64,000 bases of DNA, taken from positions 62,001 through 126,000 of the forward strand of contig CBDDTF010000001.1 of NCBI GenBank assembly GCA_965233705.1. Reading direction: 5' to 3'. A program made the position numbers and the translations under genes. Numbering within the stretch: the stretch's first letter is position 1; every line of letters begins with the position of its first letter. The stretch is from Algihabitans sp965233705 (GTDB lineage Bacteria > Pseudomonadota > Alphaproteobacteria > Kiloniellales > DSM-21159). Shown piece after piece: positions 10,481 through 20,500 of this stretch. The notes under the pieces were generated by a model. It was not told the origin of the DNA, searched no databases, and saw nothing but the letters and a program-made list of their open reading frames with translations.

Positions 10481-11062
10481 CTAAAACGGCGCCCAGAGGT
10501 TCAGGGCGATCATCTCGGTCCCCGGGTTGGTGTTGCCGAAGACCTTGCCGTGGCTCATGTGGTGGAAGCTCGCGCCCAGCCGCCAGCCGCCGGGGGTGCG
10601 GTAGCCGACCTCGAAGCCCGAGCGCAGCACCGCGTTGCTGCCCAGGTCCTTGCCGTCGCCCTCGAAGTAGAGCGCCGGCCCGATCTCGAACCAGACGTAG
10701 AACTGCTCGTAAGGCAGCACGAAGTCGTGGCCGATCGAGGCGTGCAGGATGGCGCCGCCGTCGCTGGTGGCGGCCGCGCCGACCACGGGGCGGAAACGGT
10801 AGACGTTCCAGTCCGGCATGAAGCTGACGCGGCCTTCGACGGCGGTGTTCTCGTCGTCGACGATGTCGAAGGCGCCGACGCCGGCGCGCAGGTACTGCCG
10901 GTCCTTGTCGGCCTGCGGCGTGTCGTAGATCACCCCGGCGGCGACCGAGGCGGCGGCCACGCCGGTGATCCACCAGACGGCAGGCTCGGCCTGGGCCGGG
11001 CGCGGCGCGGCGAGGCCGGCAGCCAGCCCCACGGCGGCCAGAACAACGGCAAGTCGGCGCAA
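10481..11062 (-). CDS. acyloxyacyl hydrolase / PagL-type lipid A 3-O-deacylase
   Basis: 193 residues with a signal peptide (RRLAVVLAAVGLAAGLAAP ending AQA-EP), so exported and probably an outer-membrane beta-barrel. The C-terminus GASFHHMSHGKVFG-NTNPGTEMIALNL matches PagL, whose catalytic residues are a His, a Ser two positions on and a later Glu; HxS and the Glu in GTEM are all present. PagL removes the 3-O acyl chain of lipid A. The only start in frame that leaves a proper signal peptide is TTG at 11062, with GGGGGGA seven bases upstream; the neighbouring ATG at 11069 is in another frame. The terminator of rpsD lies in front of it. Confidence 0.78.
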   Translation of the reverse strand: MRRLAVVLAAVGLAAGLAAPRPAQAEPAVWWITGVAAASVAAGVIYDTPQADKDRQYLRAGVGAFDIVDDENTAVEGRVSFMPDWNVYRFRPVVGAAATSDGGAILHASIGHDFVLPYEQFYVWFEIGPALYFEGDGKDLGSNAVLRSGFEVGYRTPGGWRLGASFHHMSHGKVFGNTNPGTEMIALNLWAPF

Positions 11063-11131
11063 CGGACATTCCCCCCAGCTATCGCAGGGGCCCGGTATAG
11101 CCGAAGCGCGACGCCGCCTGCAACGCCAACG

Positions 11132-11163
11132 CAAAACGCGGGGCCGGACGACCGACCCCGCGT
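11132..11163 (-). terminator. intrinsic terminator downstream of rpsD
   Basis: Read on the minus strand, ACGCGGGGTCGG (11163-11152), loop TCGT and CCGGCCCCGCGT (11147-11136) form a 12-bp stem with one G-U pair, followed by TTTGC. It lies 25 bp after the rpsD stop and before the deacylase gene, so the two are likely separate transcripts. Confidence 0.75.
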
Positions 11164-11187
11164 CTGCATCGCGTCGCGCGCCGAGGG

Positions 11188-11802
11188 TTAGCGCGAGTAG
11201 TACTCGATGACCAGCTTCGGGTCCATCTGCACCGGGTAGGGCACGTCGGCCAGCTTCGGGCCGCGGATGTAGGTCGCGCTCATCTTGCTGTGGTCGACCT
11301 CGACGTAGTCCGGCAGGTCGCGCTCGGCCGAGGCCGTGGCCTCCAGCACCATGGGGATCTCGCGCGACTTCTCGCGCACCTGCACCACGTCGCCGTCGCG
11401 CAGCATGTAGCTGGGGATGGTGACCTTCTTGCCGTTCACCGTGACGTGGCCGTGGTTGACGAACTGGCGCGCGGCGAAGACCGTCGGCACGAACTTGGCG
11501 CGGTAGACCACCGCGTCGAGGCGGCGCTCCAGCAGCTCGATCAGGTTCTCGCCGGTGTCGCCCTTGCGGCGCACCGCCTCGTCGAAGTAGCGGCGGAACT
11601 GCTTCTCGCCGATGTTGCCGTAGTAGCCCTTCAGCTTCTGCTTGGCGGAGAGCTGGATGCCGAAGTCGGTCGGCTTCTTGCGGCGCTGGCCGTGCTGGCC
11701 GGGGCCGTATTCGCGGCGGTTGACCGGCGACTTCGGCCGGCCCCAGAGGTTCTCGCCGAGGCGGCGGTTGATCTTGTACTTGGACTGCAGGCGCTTGCCC
11801 AT
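11188..11802 (-). CDS. rpsD: 30S ribosomal protein S4
   Basis: 204 residues. S4 binds 16S rRNA early in small-subunit assembly. Family features are the N-terminus MGKRLQSKYKINRRLGENLWG, EYGPGQHGQRRKK, the FRRYFDEAVRRKG segment and the S4 RNA-binding domain (RRLDAVVYRAKF, ARQFVNHGHVTVNGKKV). I trim a longer in-frame start at 11970 because its 56 residues lack family sequence; ATG 11802 has GGAG nine bases upstream. As in other alphaproteobacteria it stands outside the main ribosomal operons. Confidence 0.96.
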   Translation of the reverse strand: MGKRLQSKYKINRRLGENLWGRPKSPVNRREYGPGQHGQRRKKPTDFGIQLSAKQKLKGYYGNIGEKQFRRYFDEAVRRKGDTGENLIELLERRLDAVVYRAKFVPTVFAARQFVNHGHVTVNGKKVTIPSYMLRDGDVVQVREKSREIPMVLEATASAERDLPDYVEVDHSKMSATYIRGPKLADVPYPVQMDPKLVIEYYSR

Positions 11803-12098
11803 CTTGCAGGCTCCGTTTGGCTCGGGTTCGTCTTGTCCCGGTAGGCCCCCTCCCCCGCGGCAGGCTGCCACTGGGGGCTGCCAGTTGGGGGGAGCGGACG
11901 GGGCGCGGCCGTCTACGCCAAGGCCGACCCACGTTCCCGGGAAGCAAAGTGCGTGGTTATAGCGATCCACGCGGCGCTGTCAAACGCATCGGCGGGACAT
12001 GCCCCTCGGCGGCCCCCGGGTCAAGGGGCCGGCGCCTGGAACGGGGCGGGCGTCTGCTCTAGGGTCGGGCGAAGGCGGCAACCGACATCGGGACGCGG

Positions 12099-13052
12099 AT
12101 GACAAGACAGACGCCGGGCGGCGGCAGCCCCCACCTCAAGGGCATGGCCATGGCGGCGCTGGGGGTGCTCCTCCTCTCGCCGGACACGCTGCTGCTGCGC
12201 GTGATCGAGGCCGACGCCTTCACCATCGCCTTCTGGCGCAACCTGCTGGTCGCCACCAACATCCTGGTGCTCTACGCGGTCAGCGAGGGACGCGGCTGGT
12301 TCGGCCGGCTGCGCCACCTCGGCCCGGCCGGCCTGCTGGCCGCGCTGCTGTTCTCCGGCAACCAGATCGGCTTCGTCTTCGCCGTGACCAACACCGGCGT
12401 CGCCAACGTGCTGCTGATTCTGACCACCGCGCCGCTGTTCGCCGCCCTCTTCTCCTGGCTGTTCCTGCGCGAGGCGACGGCGCCGCGCACCTGGCTGGCG
12501 ATCCTCGGCGCCTTCGCCGGCATCGCCGTGATCTTCGCCGGCGAGGCGGGGCTGTTGGGCGACGGGGACGGCGCCGTCACCGTCGGACCGGCGCCGCTGT
12601 TCGGCAACCTCTGCGCCCTGGCGGTGGCGATCTGCCTGGGCGGCGGCTTCACCGTGGTGCGCCACCGCCGCGAGGTCTCCTCCCTGCCGGCCATGGTGCT
12701 GGCCGGCTACGCCTCGGCCTTCGCCATGGTCTGGTTCGCGCAGCCCTTCGCCATGGACAGCGTCAGCTTCGGCTGGCAGGTCACCATGGGCCTGCTGGTC
12801 GGCTGCGCCTTCGCACTGATGACCAGCGCGCCGCGCTTTGCGCCCAGCCCGGTGGTCAGCCTGATGCTGCTGCTCGAGGCGATCCTCGGCCCGCTGCTGG
12901 TCTGGGCGGTGCTCAGCGAGGTGCCGAGCCGCTGGGCGCTGCTCGGCGGCATCCTGGTGCTCGGCGCGCTGCTCGGCCACGGCCTCGCCGAGCTGCTGGC
13001 CCAGCGGCGCCGGACCCGGGCCGGCCCCTTCAGGTATCAAGCGGGAGAATGA
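12099..13052 (+). CDS. EamA/DMT-family transporter
   Basis: 317 residues with about ten hydrophobic segments arranged as two EamA repeats (residues about 15-145 and 165-300). Typical motifs are FTIAFWRNLLVA in helix 2, FAVTNTGVANVLLILTTAPLFAALFSWLFL across helices 4-5 split by an A-x-x-R-TW loop, and SLMLLLEAILGPLLVWAVL in the second half. Members export or import small metabolites such as amino acids; substrate is unknown. The stop overlaps an ATG of the next gene, and the start at 12099 follows a spacer shared with divergent rpsD. Confidence 0.85.
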   Translation: MTRQTPGGGSPHLKGMAMAALGVLLLSPDTLLLRVIEADAFTIAFWRNLLVATNILVLYAVSEGRGWFGRLRHLGPAGLLAALLFSGNQIGFVFAVTNTGVANVLLILTTAPLFAALFSWLFLREATAPRTWLAILGAFAGIAVIFAGEAGLLGDGDGAVTVGPAPLFGNLCALAVAICLGGGFTVVRHRREVSSLPAMVLAGYASAFAMVWFAQPFAMDSVSFGWQVTMGLLVGCAFALMTSAPRFAPSPVVSLMLLLEAILGPLLVWAVLSEVPSRWALLGGILVLGALLGHGLAELLAQRRRTRAGPFRYQAGE

Positions 13053-13060
13053 GAGAGAGG

Positions 13061-13750
13061 ATGAGCGACTTTCCGGAGATCCGCGACAACGGCGACGAGG
13101 ACGGCCAGAACGCCACGCTGCACGAGCCGATCGCCCCCGACGGCCGGCCGCGCCCGGGCGAGACCTACGCCGTGCCGGCGCGCCACGGCCGCGCGGTGCG
13201 CCTGCACCGCGGCGAGCGCCTGAAGATCGTCAACACCCACGGCACCCAGGTCTGCGACGCCTGGGCCTTTGCGGCCGCCGACCCGGCCGAGTTCCTGTCG
13301 ATGGAACACCTGCGCGCCTGGATCGACCGCCTGGCGCCGCGCCCCGGCGACCCGCTGGTGACCAACCGCCGCCGGCCGATCCTGACCCTCGAGGCGGACA
13401 GCTCGCCCGGCGTGCACGACACGCTGATCGCCGCCTGCGACCTCTGGCGCTACCGCAGCCTCGGCGTCGAGGGCTACCACGACAACTGCGCCGACAACCT
13501 GCGCATGGCGCTCAAGGCCATCGGCCTGCGGGTGCGCGAGGTGCCCAGCCCGCTGAATCTCTGGATGAACATCCCGATCACCGCCAACGGCGGCCTCGGC
13601 TTCTACCCCACGGTCAGCCGACCCGGCGACCAGGTCATCCTGCGCGCCGAGATGGACTGCATCGTCGCCCTCTCCGCCTGCCCGCAGGACCTCGTGCCGA
13701 TCAACGGCCCCGACTGCACCCCCAAGGAGCTGCACTTCGCGCTGGCCTGA
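13061..13750 (+). CDS. DUF1989 protein (urea carboxylase-associated family)
   Basis: 229 residues. The segments ETYAVPARHGRAVRLHRGE, IVNTHGTQVCDAWAF, SSPGVHDTLIAACD and YHDNCADNLRMAL, plus NLWMNIP, match the DUF1989 family, once called urea carboxylase-associated proteins. Members include the paired carboxyguanidine deiminase subunits, but a lone gene with no urea carboxylase nearby, as here, often has another unknown role. An earlier ATG at 13049 overlaps the EamA stop (ATGA) and could be used; I prefer 13061 with GAGAG five bases upstream. Coupling to the EamA transporter suggests the two act on the same small metabolite. Confidence 0.8.
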   Translation: MSDFPEIRDNGDEDGQNATLHEPIAPDGRPRPGETYAVPARHGRAVRLHRGERLKIVNTHGTQVCDAWAFAAADPAEFLSMEHLRAWIDRLAPRPGDPLVTNRRRPILTLEADSSPGVHDTLIAACDLWRYRSLGVEGYHDNCADNLRMALKAIGLRVREVPSPLNLWMNIPITANGGLGFYPTVSRPGDQVILRAEMDCIVALSACPQDLVPINGPDCTPKELHFALA

Positions 13751-13760
13751 GGCGCCGGGG

Positions 13761-14633
13761 TCAGCGCCCGGACCCGGCCGCCTCGCCCCCGGCCGCCTCG
13801 CCCTCCTCGTCCACACCCGCCGGCCCGTCGCCGCCCCCCCCGGCCTTGCGCGCCAGCGCGTCGGGACCGCGGCCGAGCTTGGCGCCCAGCAGGGCCGAGA
13901 GGATGCCGTGCAGGGTGCGGATCTCCTGGTCGCTGGGCAGCGCGCGCCGGATCAGCGTATGGATGTTGCGGCGCATGCCGGGGCGCTTTTCGGGCGGATA
14001 GTAGAAGCCCAGACGGTCGAGCTCGCCGTCGAGCCGGTCGAGGAAGTGGGACAGGGTGGCCTGGTCCGCCGGCATGCTGTCGCCGTAGTCGAGCTGGCGA
14101 TCCGGCGTGGCGTCGGCGGCCAGCCACCACTCGTAGCCGAGCAGCAGCACGCACTGGGCCAGGTTGAGCGAGGTGTAGCCGGGGTTGAGCGGCACGGTGA
14201 CCACCGCGTCGGCCAGGGCGACGTCGTCGTTCTCCAGGCCGGTGCGCTCCGGCCCGAACAGCAGGCCGCAGCCGAGCCCGGCGTCCATCTCGGCACGCAG
14301 GGTCGCGGCGGCGGCGCGCGGGGTCATCACCTCCTTGACCAGCTCGCGCGGGCGCGCGGTGGTGGCGTAGACGCGGGTGAGGTCGGCGACCGCGGCGCGG
14401 GTGTCGGGAAAGACCCGCGCGGCCGCCAGCACCCGGTCGGCGCCGGAGGCGGCCGCCAGCGCCTTCGGATTCGGCCAGCCCTGCTTCGGCGCCACCAGGC
14501 GCAGGTCGGTCAGGCCGCAGTTGAGCATCGCCCGCGCGGCCATGCCGATGTTCTCGCCGAGCTGCGGGGCGACCAGGATCACCGCCGGGCCCGGCGGCAG
14601 GTCGCGGATCTCGCGGGAGTTGGTGCCGGCCAT
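13761..14633 (-). CDS. trmJ: tRNA (cytidine/uridine-2'-O-)-methyltransferase, TrmJ-like
   Basis: 290 residues. The SPOUT fold signatures are LVAPQLGENIGMAARAMLNCG at the N-terminus, GLLFGPERTGLENDDV and VPLNPGYTSLNLAQCVLLL, which forms the SAM-binding knot. TrmJ methylates the 2'-OH at position 32 of tRNAs. A C-terminal helical stretch (HTLIRRALPSDQEIRTLHGIL) is typical of the TrmJ subgroup; the last 35 residues are Gly/Glu/Ala-rich tail. It converges with the DUF1989 gene (10 bp apart) and lies 25 bp upstream-to-downstream of cimA on the same strand, separated from its stop. Confidence 0.88.
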   Translation of the reverse strand: MAGTNSREIRDLPPGPAVILVAPQLGENIGMAARAMLNCGLTDLRLVAPKQGWPNPKALAAASGADRVLAAARVFPDTRAAVADLTRVYATTARPRELVKEVMTPRAAAATLRAEMDAGLGCGLLFGPERTGLENDDVALADAVVTVPLNPGYTSLNLAQCVLLLGYEWWLAADATPDRQLDYGDSMPADQATLSHFLDRLDGELDRLGFYYPPEKRPGMRRNIHTLIRRALPSDQEIRTLHGILSALLGAKLGRGPDALARKAGGGGDGPAGVDEEGEAAGGEAAGSGR

Positions 14634-14658
14634 GCGCCCTAGCCCCTCGCCGGCCCGC

Positions 14659-16278
14659 TCACGCGCCGACCAGCGGTTCGCGCACGCCCTCGCGCCGCAG
14701 CTTCCAGACGATGGCGTCGAGCAGCGCGTTGCAGGAGGCGTCGATGATGTTGGTCGACACCCCGACCGTGGTCCAGCGGCCGTTGCGCCCGGCGCTCTCG
14801 ATCATCACGCGGGTCACCGCCTCGGTGCCCGCCTGGGGCGTGAGAATGCGCACCTTGTAGTCGGTCAGCCGCATGGTCTCCAGCGCCGGATAGGTCGGCA
14901 GCAAGGCCTTGCGCAGCGCCTTGTCCAGGGCGTCGACCGGACCGTTGCCGTGGGCCACGGTCATCATCTGGCGCCCGGCCACCTCCAGGGTCACCGTCGC
15001 CTCCGACTCGGTCACCAGCTCGCCGCGCGCGTTCCAGCGGCGGTCGTCCATCGCCCGGAAGCGCTGCAGCTCGAAGTAGTCGGGCACCTGGCCCAGCGCC
15101 CGCCGGGCCAGCAGCTCGAAGGAGGCCTCGGCCCCGTCGTAGGCGAAGCCCTGGAACTCGCGCGCCTTCACCTCCTCGACCAGGGTGGCGACCTTGGGAT
15201 CGTCGGGGTCGACCTCCAGGCCGATCTCGGCGAAGCGCGCCAGGATGTTCGAGCGGCCGGCCTGGTCGGAGACCACGATGTGGCGCCGGTTGCCGACCAG
15301 CGCGGGGTCGATGTGCTCGTAGGTGCGCGGGTCCTTCGCCACGGCCGAGACGTGCAGGCCGCCCTTGTGGGCGAAGGCGCGCGGGCCGACGTAGGCCGCG
15401 CCCGGGTCGGCCGGACGGTTGAGGCGCTCGTCGAGCAGCCGCGAGACGGCGGTGAGCTGGGCGAGCTGCTCGGCCGTCACCCCGATCTCGTAGTCGGTCT
15501 TCAGCGCGAAGGTGGGGATCAGGGTGCAGAGGTTGGCGTTGCCGCAGCGCTCGCCCAGGCCGTTGAGCGTGCCCTGCACCTGGCGCGCGCCGGCGTTGAC
15601 CGCGGCCAGCGAGTTGGCGACGGCGTTTTCCGTGTCGTCGTGGCAGTGGATGCCCAGCCGCGCCTGCGGCAGCTCGGCCTGCACCGCGGCGACGATCTCG
15701 CCGACCTCGTGCGGCAGGGTGCCGCCGTTGGTGTCGCAGAGCACCAGCCAGCGCGCGCCGCCCTCCAGCGCCGCCGCAAGGCAGGCCAGCGCATAGTCGC
15801 GATTCGCCTTGAAGCCGTCGAAGAAGTGCTCGGCGTCGAAGTGCGCCTCGGCCTTCTTGCGGCCCATGTAGGCCAGGCTGTCGCGGATCAGCTCCAGGTT
15901 CTCGGCCCGCGCGATCTCCAGCGCCACGTCGACCTGGAAATCCCAGGTCTTGCCGACGATGCAGGCCGCCGGCGTGCGCGCCTGCACCAGGGCGGCGATG
16001 CCGGGGTCGTTGTCGACCGAACGGCCCGGACGGCGGGTCATGCCGAAGGCGACGAGCTGCGCGCGCTCCAGCCTCGGCGGCTCGGCGAAGAAGGAGTCGT
16101 CGGTCGGATTGGCGCCGGGCCAACCGCCCTCGATGTAGTCCACCCCGAGCCGGTCGAGCGCCTGCGCCAGCGCGATTTTGTCCGCCACGGTGAAGTCGAC
16201 GCCCTGGGTCTGGGCGCCGTCGCGCAGGGTGGAATCGAAGAGGTAGACCCGCGTGTCCGCGGTGTTGGAGACAGTCAT
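14659..16278 (-). CDS. cimA: (R)-citramalate synthase
   Basis: 539 residues, the length of CimA. It condenses acetyl-CoA with pyruvate, feeding a threonine-independent route to isoleucine. The HMGL-like catalytic barrel shows YLFDSTLRDGAQTQG, GGWPGANPTDDSFF, LCDTNGGTLPHEVG and HCHDDTENAVANS, with the ligand motif HKGGLHVSAV; the C-terminal LeuA-type allosteric domain covers roughly residues 390-530. I choose ATG 16278 over 16302 because the family starts near this Met. Homocitrate synthase and 2-isopropylmalate synthase are related, but the TLRDGAQTQG and domain order fit CimA. Confidence 0.92.
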   Translation of the reverse strand: MTVSNTADTRVYLFDSTLRDGAQTQGVDFTVADKIALAQALDRLGVDYIEGGWPGANPTDDSFFAEPPRLERAQLVAFGMTRRPGRSVDNDPGIAALVQARTPAACIVGKTWDFQVDVALEIARAENLELIRDSLAYMGRKKAEAHFDAEHFFDGFKANRDYALACLAAALEGGARWLVLCDTNGGTLPHEVGEIVAAVQAELPQARLGIHCHDDTENAVANSLAAVNAGARQVQGTLNGLGERCGNANLCTLIPTFALKTDYEIGVTAEQLAQLTAVSRLLDERLNRPADPGAAYVGPRAFAHKGGLHVSAVAKDPRTYEHIDPALVGNRRHIVVSDQAGRSNILARFAEIGLEVDPDDPKVATLVEEVKAREFQGFAYDGAEASFELLARRALGQVPDYFELQRFRAMDDRRWNARGELVTESEATVTLEVAGRQMMTVAHGNGPVDALDKALRKALLPTYPALETMRLTDYKVRILTPQAGTEAVTRVMIESAGRNGRWTTVGVSTNIIDASCNALLDAIVWKLRREGVREPLVGA

Positions 16279-16519
16279 CCCGAACCGGCCCTTCCCCGGC
16301 ACCGGTCCCGGCGGCGGCGCGAAACGGCGCGCGCACTGCCTCGAAGACGGTACCGCAAGTCACTCAAGAAACGGGCGGTGACGAGTGAGGCCCGGCGCCA
16401 GCACGCCGCCCCTCGCGGCCCGGCCGCCCGCGCAGGCCGGCTTTAAGGCACGAAGCGGGCCGGCCGGTCAATTGCCGAGCGGGGTGCCACGCCGGCGGCC
16501 GGCGGGCCGGCGCGCCGGC

Positions 16520-17227
16520 TCAGCGGATCTCGAACACGCCGTAGGGCTTGGCCGCCTCGATCGAGCCGAGGCCCATGGCGGTGAAGGGCGGGCAGGCCCG
16601 CGCGGCGCTGTCCTGCAGGCAGGGATCGCCGCTGGCCAGCAGCCCGCGCGCGACCTCCACCTCGCTCTGGCCGACCGGGAAGGCCGCGTCGAAGGCCGGG
16701 GTGCGCCAGACCCGGCGGATCAGGTAGCCGGCCCCCTCGCCCTGCACGGCACGCAGGAGCTGCACCTCGCCGCGCCCGTCGTCGCGCCGGCTGCGGCAGG
16801 CCAGCAGCCGCCAGGCCTCGTCCCAGCCCTCGGCGCTCCGCCCCTGCTCCAGGCCGCTGCGCCGCAGATCCCGGCACTCCGTGGCCAGCCGCCGCTCGGC
16901 CCAGGTCAGCAGAGCCTGCGGCGACAGCGCCCCGTCGCGCCGCAGCCCCAGCACCAGGCCGTCGGTCCAGCCGCGCCGCGGCTGGCCTTCCGGCAGGAAG
17001 GTGATGGCGTGATAGGGCGACTCCGAGTCGACGAGCTGCCAGGTCCAGCCCTCGGGCACCGGGTGCAGGTAGTACTCCGCCTCGCCGGCCTTCAGCGCCG
17101 CCAGCGGCCCCTCCGGCGGGGTGCCGCCGTAGGGACTCTGCGCCTGGGCGCGCGCCGCCGGCGCGGCGGCCACCAGGGCGACCAAGGCGGCCGGGAGAAG
17201 GGCGAGGAGGAGAGCGCGGATCGACAT
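16520..17227 (-). CDS. secreted protein of unknown family
   Basis: 235 residues. A clear signal peptide (MSIRALLLALLPAALVALVA to about residue 28, ARA-QA) means export to the periplasm or beyond. The mature part has four Cys (ATECRDLRR, LLACRSRR, GDPCLQDS, ARACPPF) that could form two disulfides, and many Trp/Arg. I do not recognise the family. The reading on the other strand is low-complexity and less convincing. The gene stands alone, upstream of cimA on the same strand. Confidence 0.6.
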   Translation of the reverse strand: MSIRALLLALLPAALVALVAAAPAARAQAQSPYGGTPPEGPLAALKAGEAEYYLHPVPEGWTWQLVDSESPYHAITFLPEGQPRRGWTDGLVLGLRRDGALSPQALLTWAERRLATECRDLRRSGLEQGRSAEGWDEAWRLLACRSRRDDGRGEVQLLRAVQGEGAGYLIRRVWRTPAFDAAFPVGQSEVEVARGLLASGDPCLQDSAARACPPFTAMGLGSIEAAKPYGVFEIR

Positions 17228-17571
17228 GATCGCTCCGGAGGGTCAGGTGGGGCCGGTGCGGCGCGCGGTCGCGGAGGCCGCGCGCCCGGCCGCAGCATAG
17301 CCGCGCGGATGTGGCCGTTCCAAGGCGAACGAGAGCCCGGTCCCCCGGGGGGCGCCGCCGGCTGTCCACACCAGGGATGGGGGCCATGGCTCTTTTCGGC
17401 CACAAACTCTGGTGACTGAGCAGGGATCTTGTGGTTAGATGCCCTCCCCTAACGAGATCTGGTGACTCGCCCGCCCGAGGGGGCCGCGCGAGCCGCGCAG
17501 AGGGTCCGTGCCGGGGGTCCGAAACCAGTCCGTTGTCGTCAGCCTAAACCGCGAGGGGGGCCACGAGAGCC
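17228..17571. promoter_or_regulatory. nrdJ upstream region with a 10-bp direct repeat
   Basis: The 344-bp gap should contain the nrdJ promoter and that of the divergent secreted-protein gene. The decamer TCTGGTGACT occurs twice, at 17408-17417 and 17458-17467, exactly 50 bp apart, so both sites would face the same side of the helix. Between them lies TCTTGTGGTTAGAT. I see no convincing NrdR box and no cobalamin riboswitch core. A GAGGGGGG lies 13 bases before the nrdJ ATG. Confidence 0.4.
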
Positions 17572-20500
17572 ATGCGGGTCGCGCGCCGATTCACGTCCGC
17601 CGAACAGGACATCTACGCCGCCATTCCGTTCAAGACCACCAGCAGCGAGATCCGCAATCCGGACGGCACGCTGGTGTTCCAGAACGAGCGGGTCGAGGTG
17701 CCCGAGGCCTGGTCGCAGGTGGCGAGCGACATCCTGGCCCAGAAGTACTTCCGCAAGCGCGGCGTGCCGCGCCGGCTGAAGCCGGTCGAGGAGGCCGACG
17801 TGCCGGCCTTCCTCTGGCGCTCGGAGCCGGACGAGGCGGCGCTGGCCGAGCTGCCCGAGTCGGAGCGCTACGGCGGCGAGGACTCGGCCAAGCAGGTCTT
17901 CAACCGGCTGGCCGGCACCTGGACCTACTGGGGCTGGAAGGGCGGCTACTTCGACACCGAGGAGGACGCCCGCGCCTTCTACGACGAGCTCTGCGTCATG
18001 CTGGCGCGGCAGATGTGCGCGCCCAACTCGCCGCAGTGGTTCAACACCGGCCTGCACTGGGCCTACGGCATCGACGGCCCCAGCCAGGGCCACTACTACG
18101 TCGATTACCGCAGCGGCGAACTGACCAAGGCGACCGGCGCCTACGAGCACCCGCAGCCGCACGCCTGCTTCATCCAGTCGGTCGAGGACGACCTGGTGAA
18201 CGACGGCGGCATCATGGATCTCTGGACCCGCGAGGCGCGGCTGTTCAAGTACGGCTCTGGCACCGGCTCCAACTTCTCGCGGGTGCGCGGCTCGAACGAG
18301 CCGCTGGCCGGCGGCGGCCGCTCCTCAGGCCTGATGTCTTTCCTCAAGATCGGCGACCGCGCCGCCGGCGCGATCAAGTCCGGCGGCACCACCCGGCGCG
18401 CCGCCAAGATGGTCACGGTCGACCTCGATCACCCCGACATCCTGGAATACATCGACTGGAAGGTGACCGAGGAGCAGAAGGTCGCCGCGCTGGTCACCGG
18501 CTCCAAGCTGTGCAACCAGCACCTCAACGCGGTGATGCAGGCCTGCCAGCTCGGCAGCGGCGAGGACCGCTTCGACCCGAAGCAGAACGCGGCGCTCAAG
18601 CAGGCGATCCGCGGCGCGCGCAAGGCGCTGATCCCGGAGAACTACATCCGCCGCGTGATCCAGTTCGCGCAGCAGGGCTACGAGCGGATCGAGTTCCGCA
18701 CCTACGACACCGACTGGGATTCCGAGGCCTACCTGACGGTCTCCGGCCAGAACTCCAACAACTCGGTGCGCGTGCCCAACGCCTTCCTCGAGGCGGTCGA
18801 GAAGGGCGGTAGCTGGGACCTGATCCGGCGCACCGACGGCGGCGTGGCCAAGACCCTGGACGCGCGCGAGCTCTGGGACCGGATCTCCGAGGCGGCCTGG
18901 GCCTGCGCCGATCCCGGCGTGCAGTTCGACACCACCATCAACGAGTGGCACACCTGCCCGGCCGGCGGGCGCATCAACGCGTCCAACCCCTGCTCGGAGT
19001 ACATGTTCCTCGACGACACGGCCTGTAACCTGGCGTCGCTGAACCTCATGACCTTCCGGCAGGCCGACGGCAACTTCGACGTCGAGGGCTTCCGCCACGC
19101 GGCGCGGCTCTGGACCGTCGTGCTGGAGATCTCGGTGCTGATGGCGCAGTTCCCCAGCCGCGAGATTGCCGAGCTGTCCTACAGGTACCGCACCCTGGGC
19201 CTGGGCTACGCCAACCTGGGCGGGCTGCTGATGTCGCTCGGCCTGTCCTACGACAGCGACGAGGGCCGCGCCCTGTGCGGTGCCATCACGGCGCTGATGA
19301 CCGGCACCTCCTACGCCACCTCGGCGGAGATGGCCGGCGAACTGGGCGCCTTCCCCGGCTACGCGGAGAACCGCGAGGCGATGCTGCGGGTCATCCGCAA
19401 CCACCGTCTGGCGGCGCACGGCCGCAAGTCGGGCTACGAGGGGCTGTCGGTGCTGCCGGTGCCGCTCGACCAGCTCCGCTGTCCCGACGACGCGCTGTCC
19501 GAGGCGGCGGCCGCGGCCTGGGACACGGCCCTGGAGCTGGGCGAGGCGCACGGCTTCCGCAACGCCCAGGCGACGGTGATCGCGCCGACCGGCACCATCG
19601 GCCTGGTCATGGACTGCGACACCACCGGCATCGAGCCGGACTTCGCCCTGGTGAAGTTCAAGAAGCTGGCCGGCGGCGGCTACTTCAAGATCATCAACCG
19701 CACGGTGCCCGCCGCCCTGAAGCACCTGGGCTACGACGAGGCGCAGATCCAGGAGATCGTGCGCTACGCGGTCGGCCACGGCACCCTGGACGGCGCGCCG
19801 GGCGTCAACCATGCCAGCCTCAAGGCCAAGGGCTTCACCGAGGCCGCGCTCAACGCCCTGGAGTCCGCCCTGGGCAGCGCCTTCGACATCAAGTTCGCGT
19901 TCAACAAGTGGACCCTGGGCGAGGACTTCTGCCGCGACGTGCTGGGCTTCGACGCCGCCCAGCTCGACGACCTCAGCTTCGACCTGCTCGCGGAGCTGGG
20001 CTTCGGCCGCGACGAGATCGAGGCCGCCAACGTCTACTGCTGCGGCGCCATGACGCTGGAGGGCGCGCCGCACCTGAAGGCGGAGCACCTGCCGGTGTTC
20101 GACTGCGCCAACCCCTGCGGCAAGACCGGCCGGCGCTACCTCTCGGTCGAGTCGCACATCCGCATGATGGCCGCCGCCCAGCCCTTCATCTCGGGCGCCA
20201 TCTCCAAGACGATCAACATGCCCAACGACGCCACGGTCGCGGACTGCAAGGCGGCCTACGAGCTGTCCTGGCGCCTGGGCACCAAGGCCAACGCGCTCTA
20301 TCGCGACGGCTCCAAGCTCAGCCAGCCGCTGGCCGCCGGCCTGATCGACGACGAGGTCGAGGACGCGCCGGAGGAGCTGGCCGAGGAGCTGGCCGCCGCG
20401 CCGACCGCAGCCAAGGCCGGCATGGTGGCCGAGCGCATCGTCGAGCGGATCGTCGAGCGCGAGGTCAGCCGCCAGCGCCTGCCCGGCCGGCGCAAGGGCT

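Noticed and set aside
16385..17419. Long plus-strand open frame opposite the secreted-protein gene
   Set aside because: Its translation is low-complexity Ala/Gly/Gln/Arg with no family motif, while the opposite strand gives a clear signal peptide and ordered composition.
17228..17571. Cobalamin riboswitch upstream of nrdJ
   Set aside because: I looked for the conserved B12-box segments and a long structured leader and found neither.
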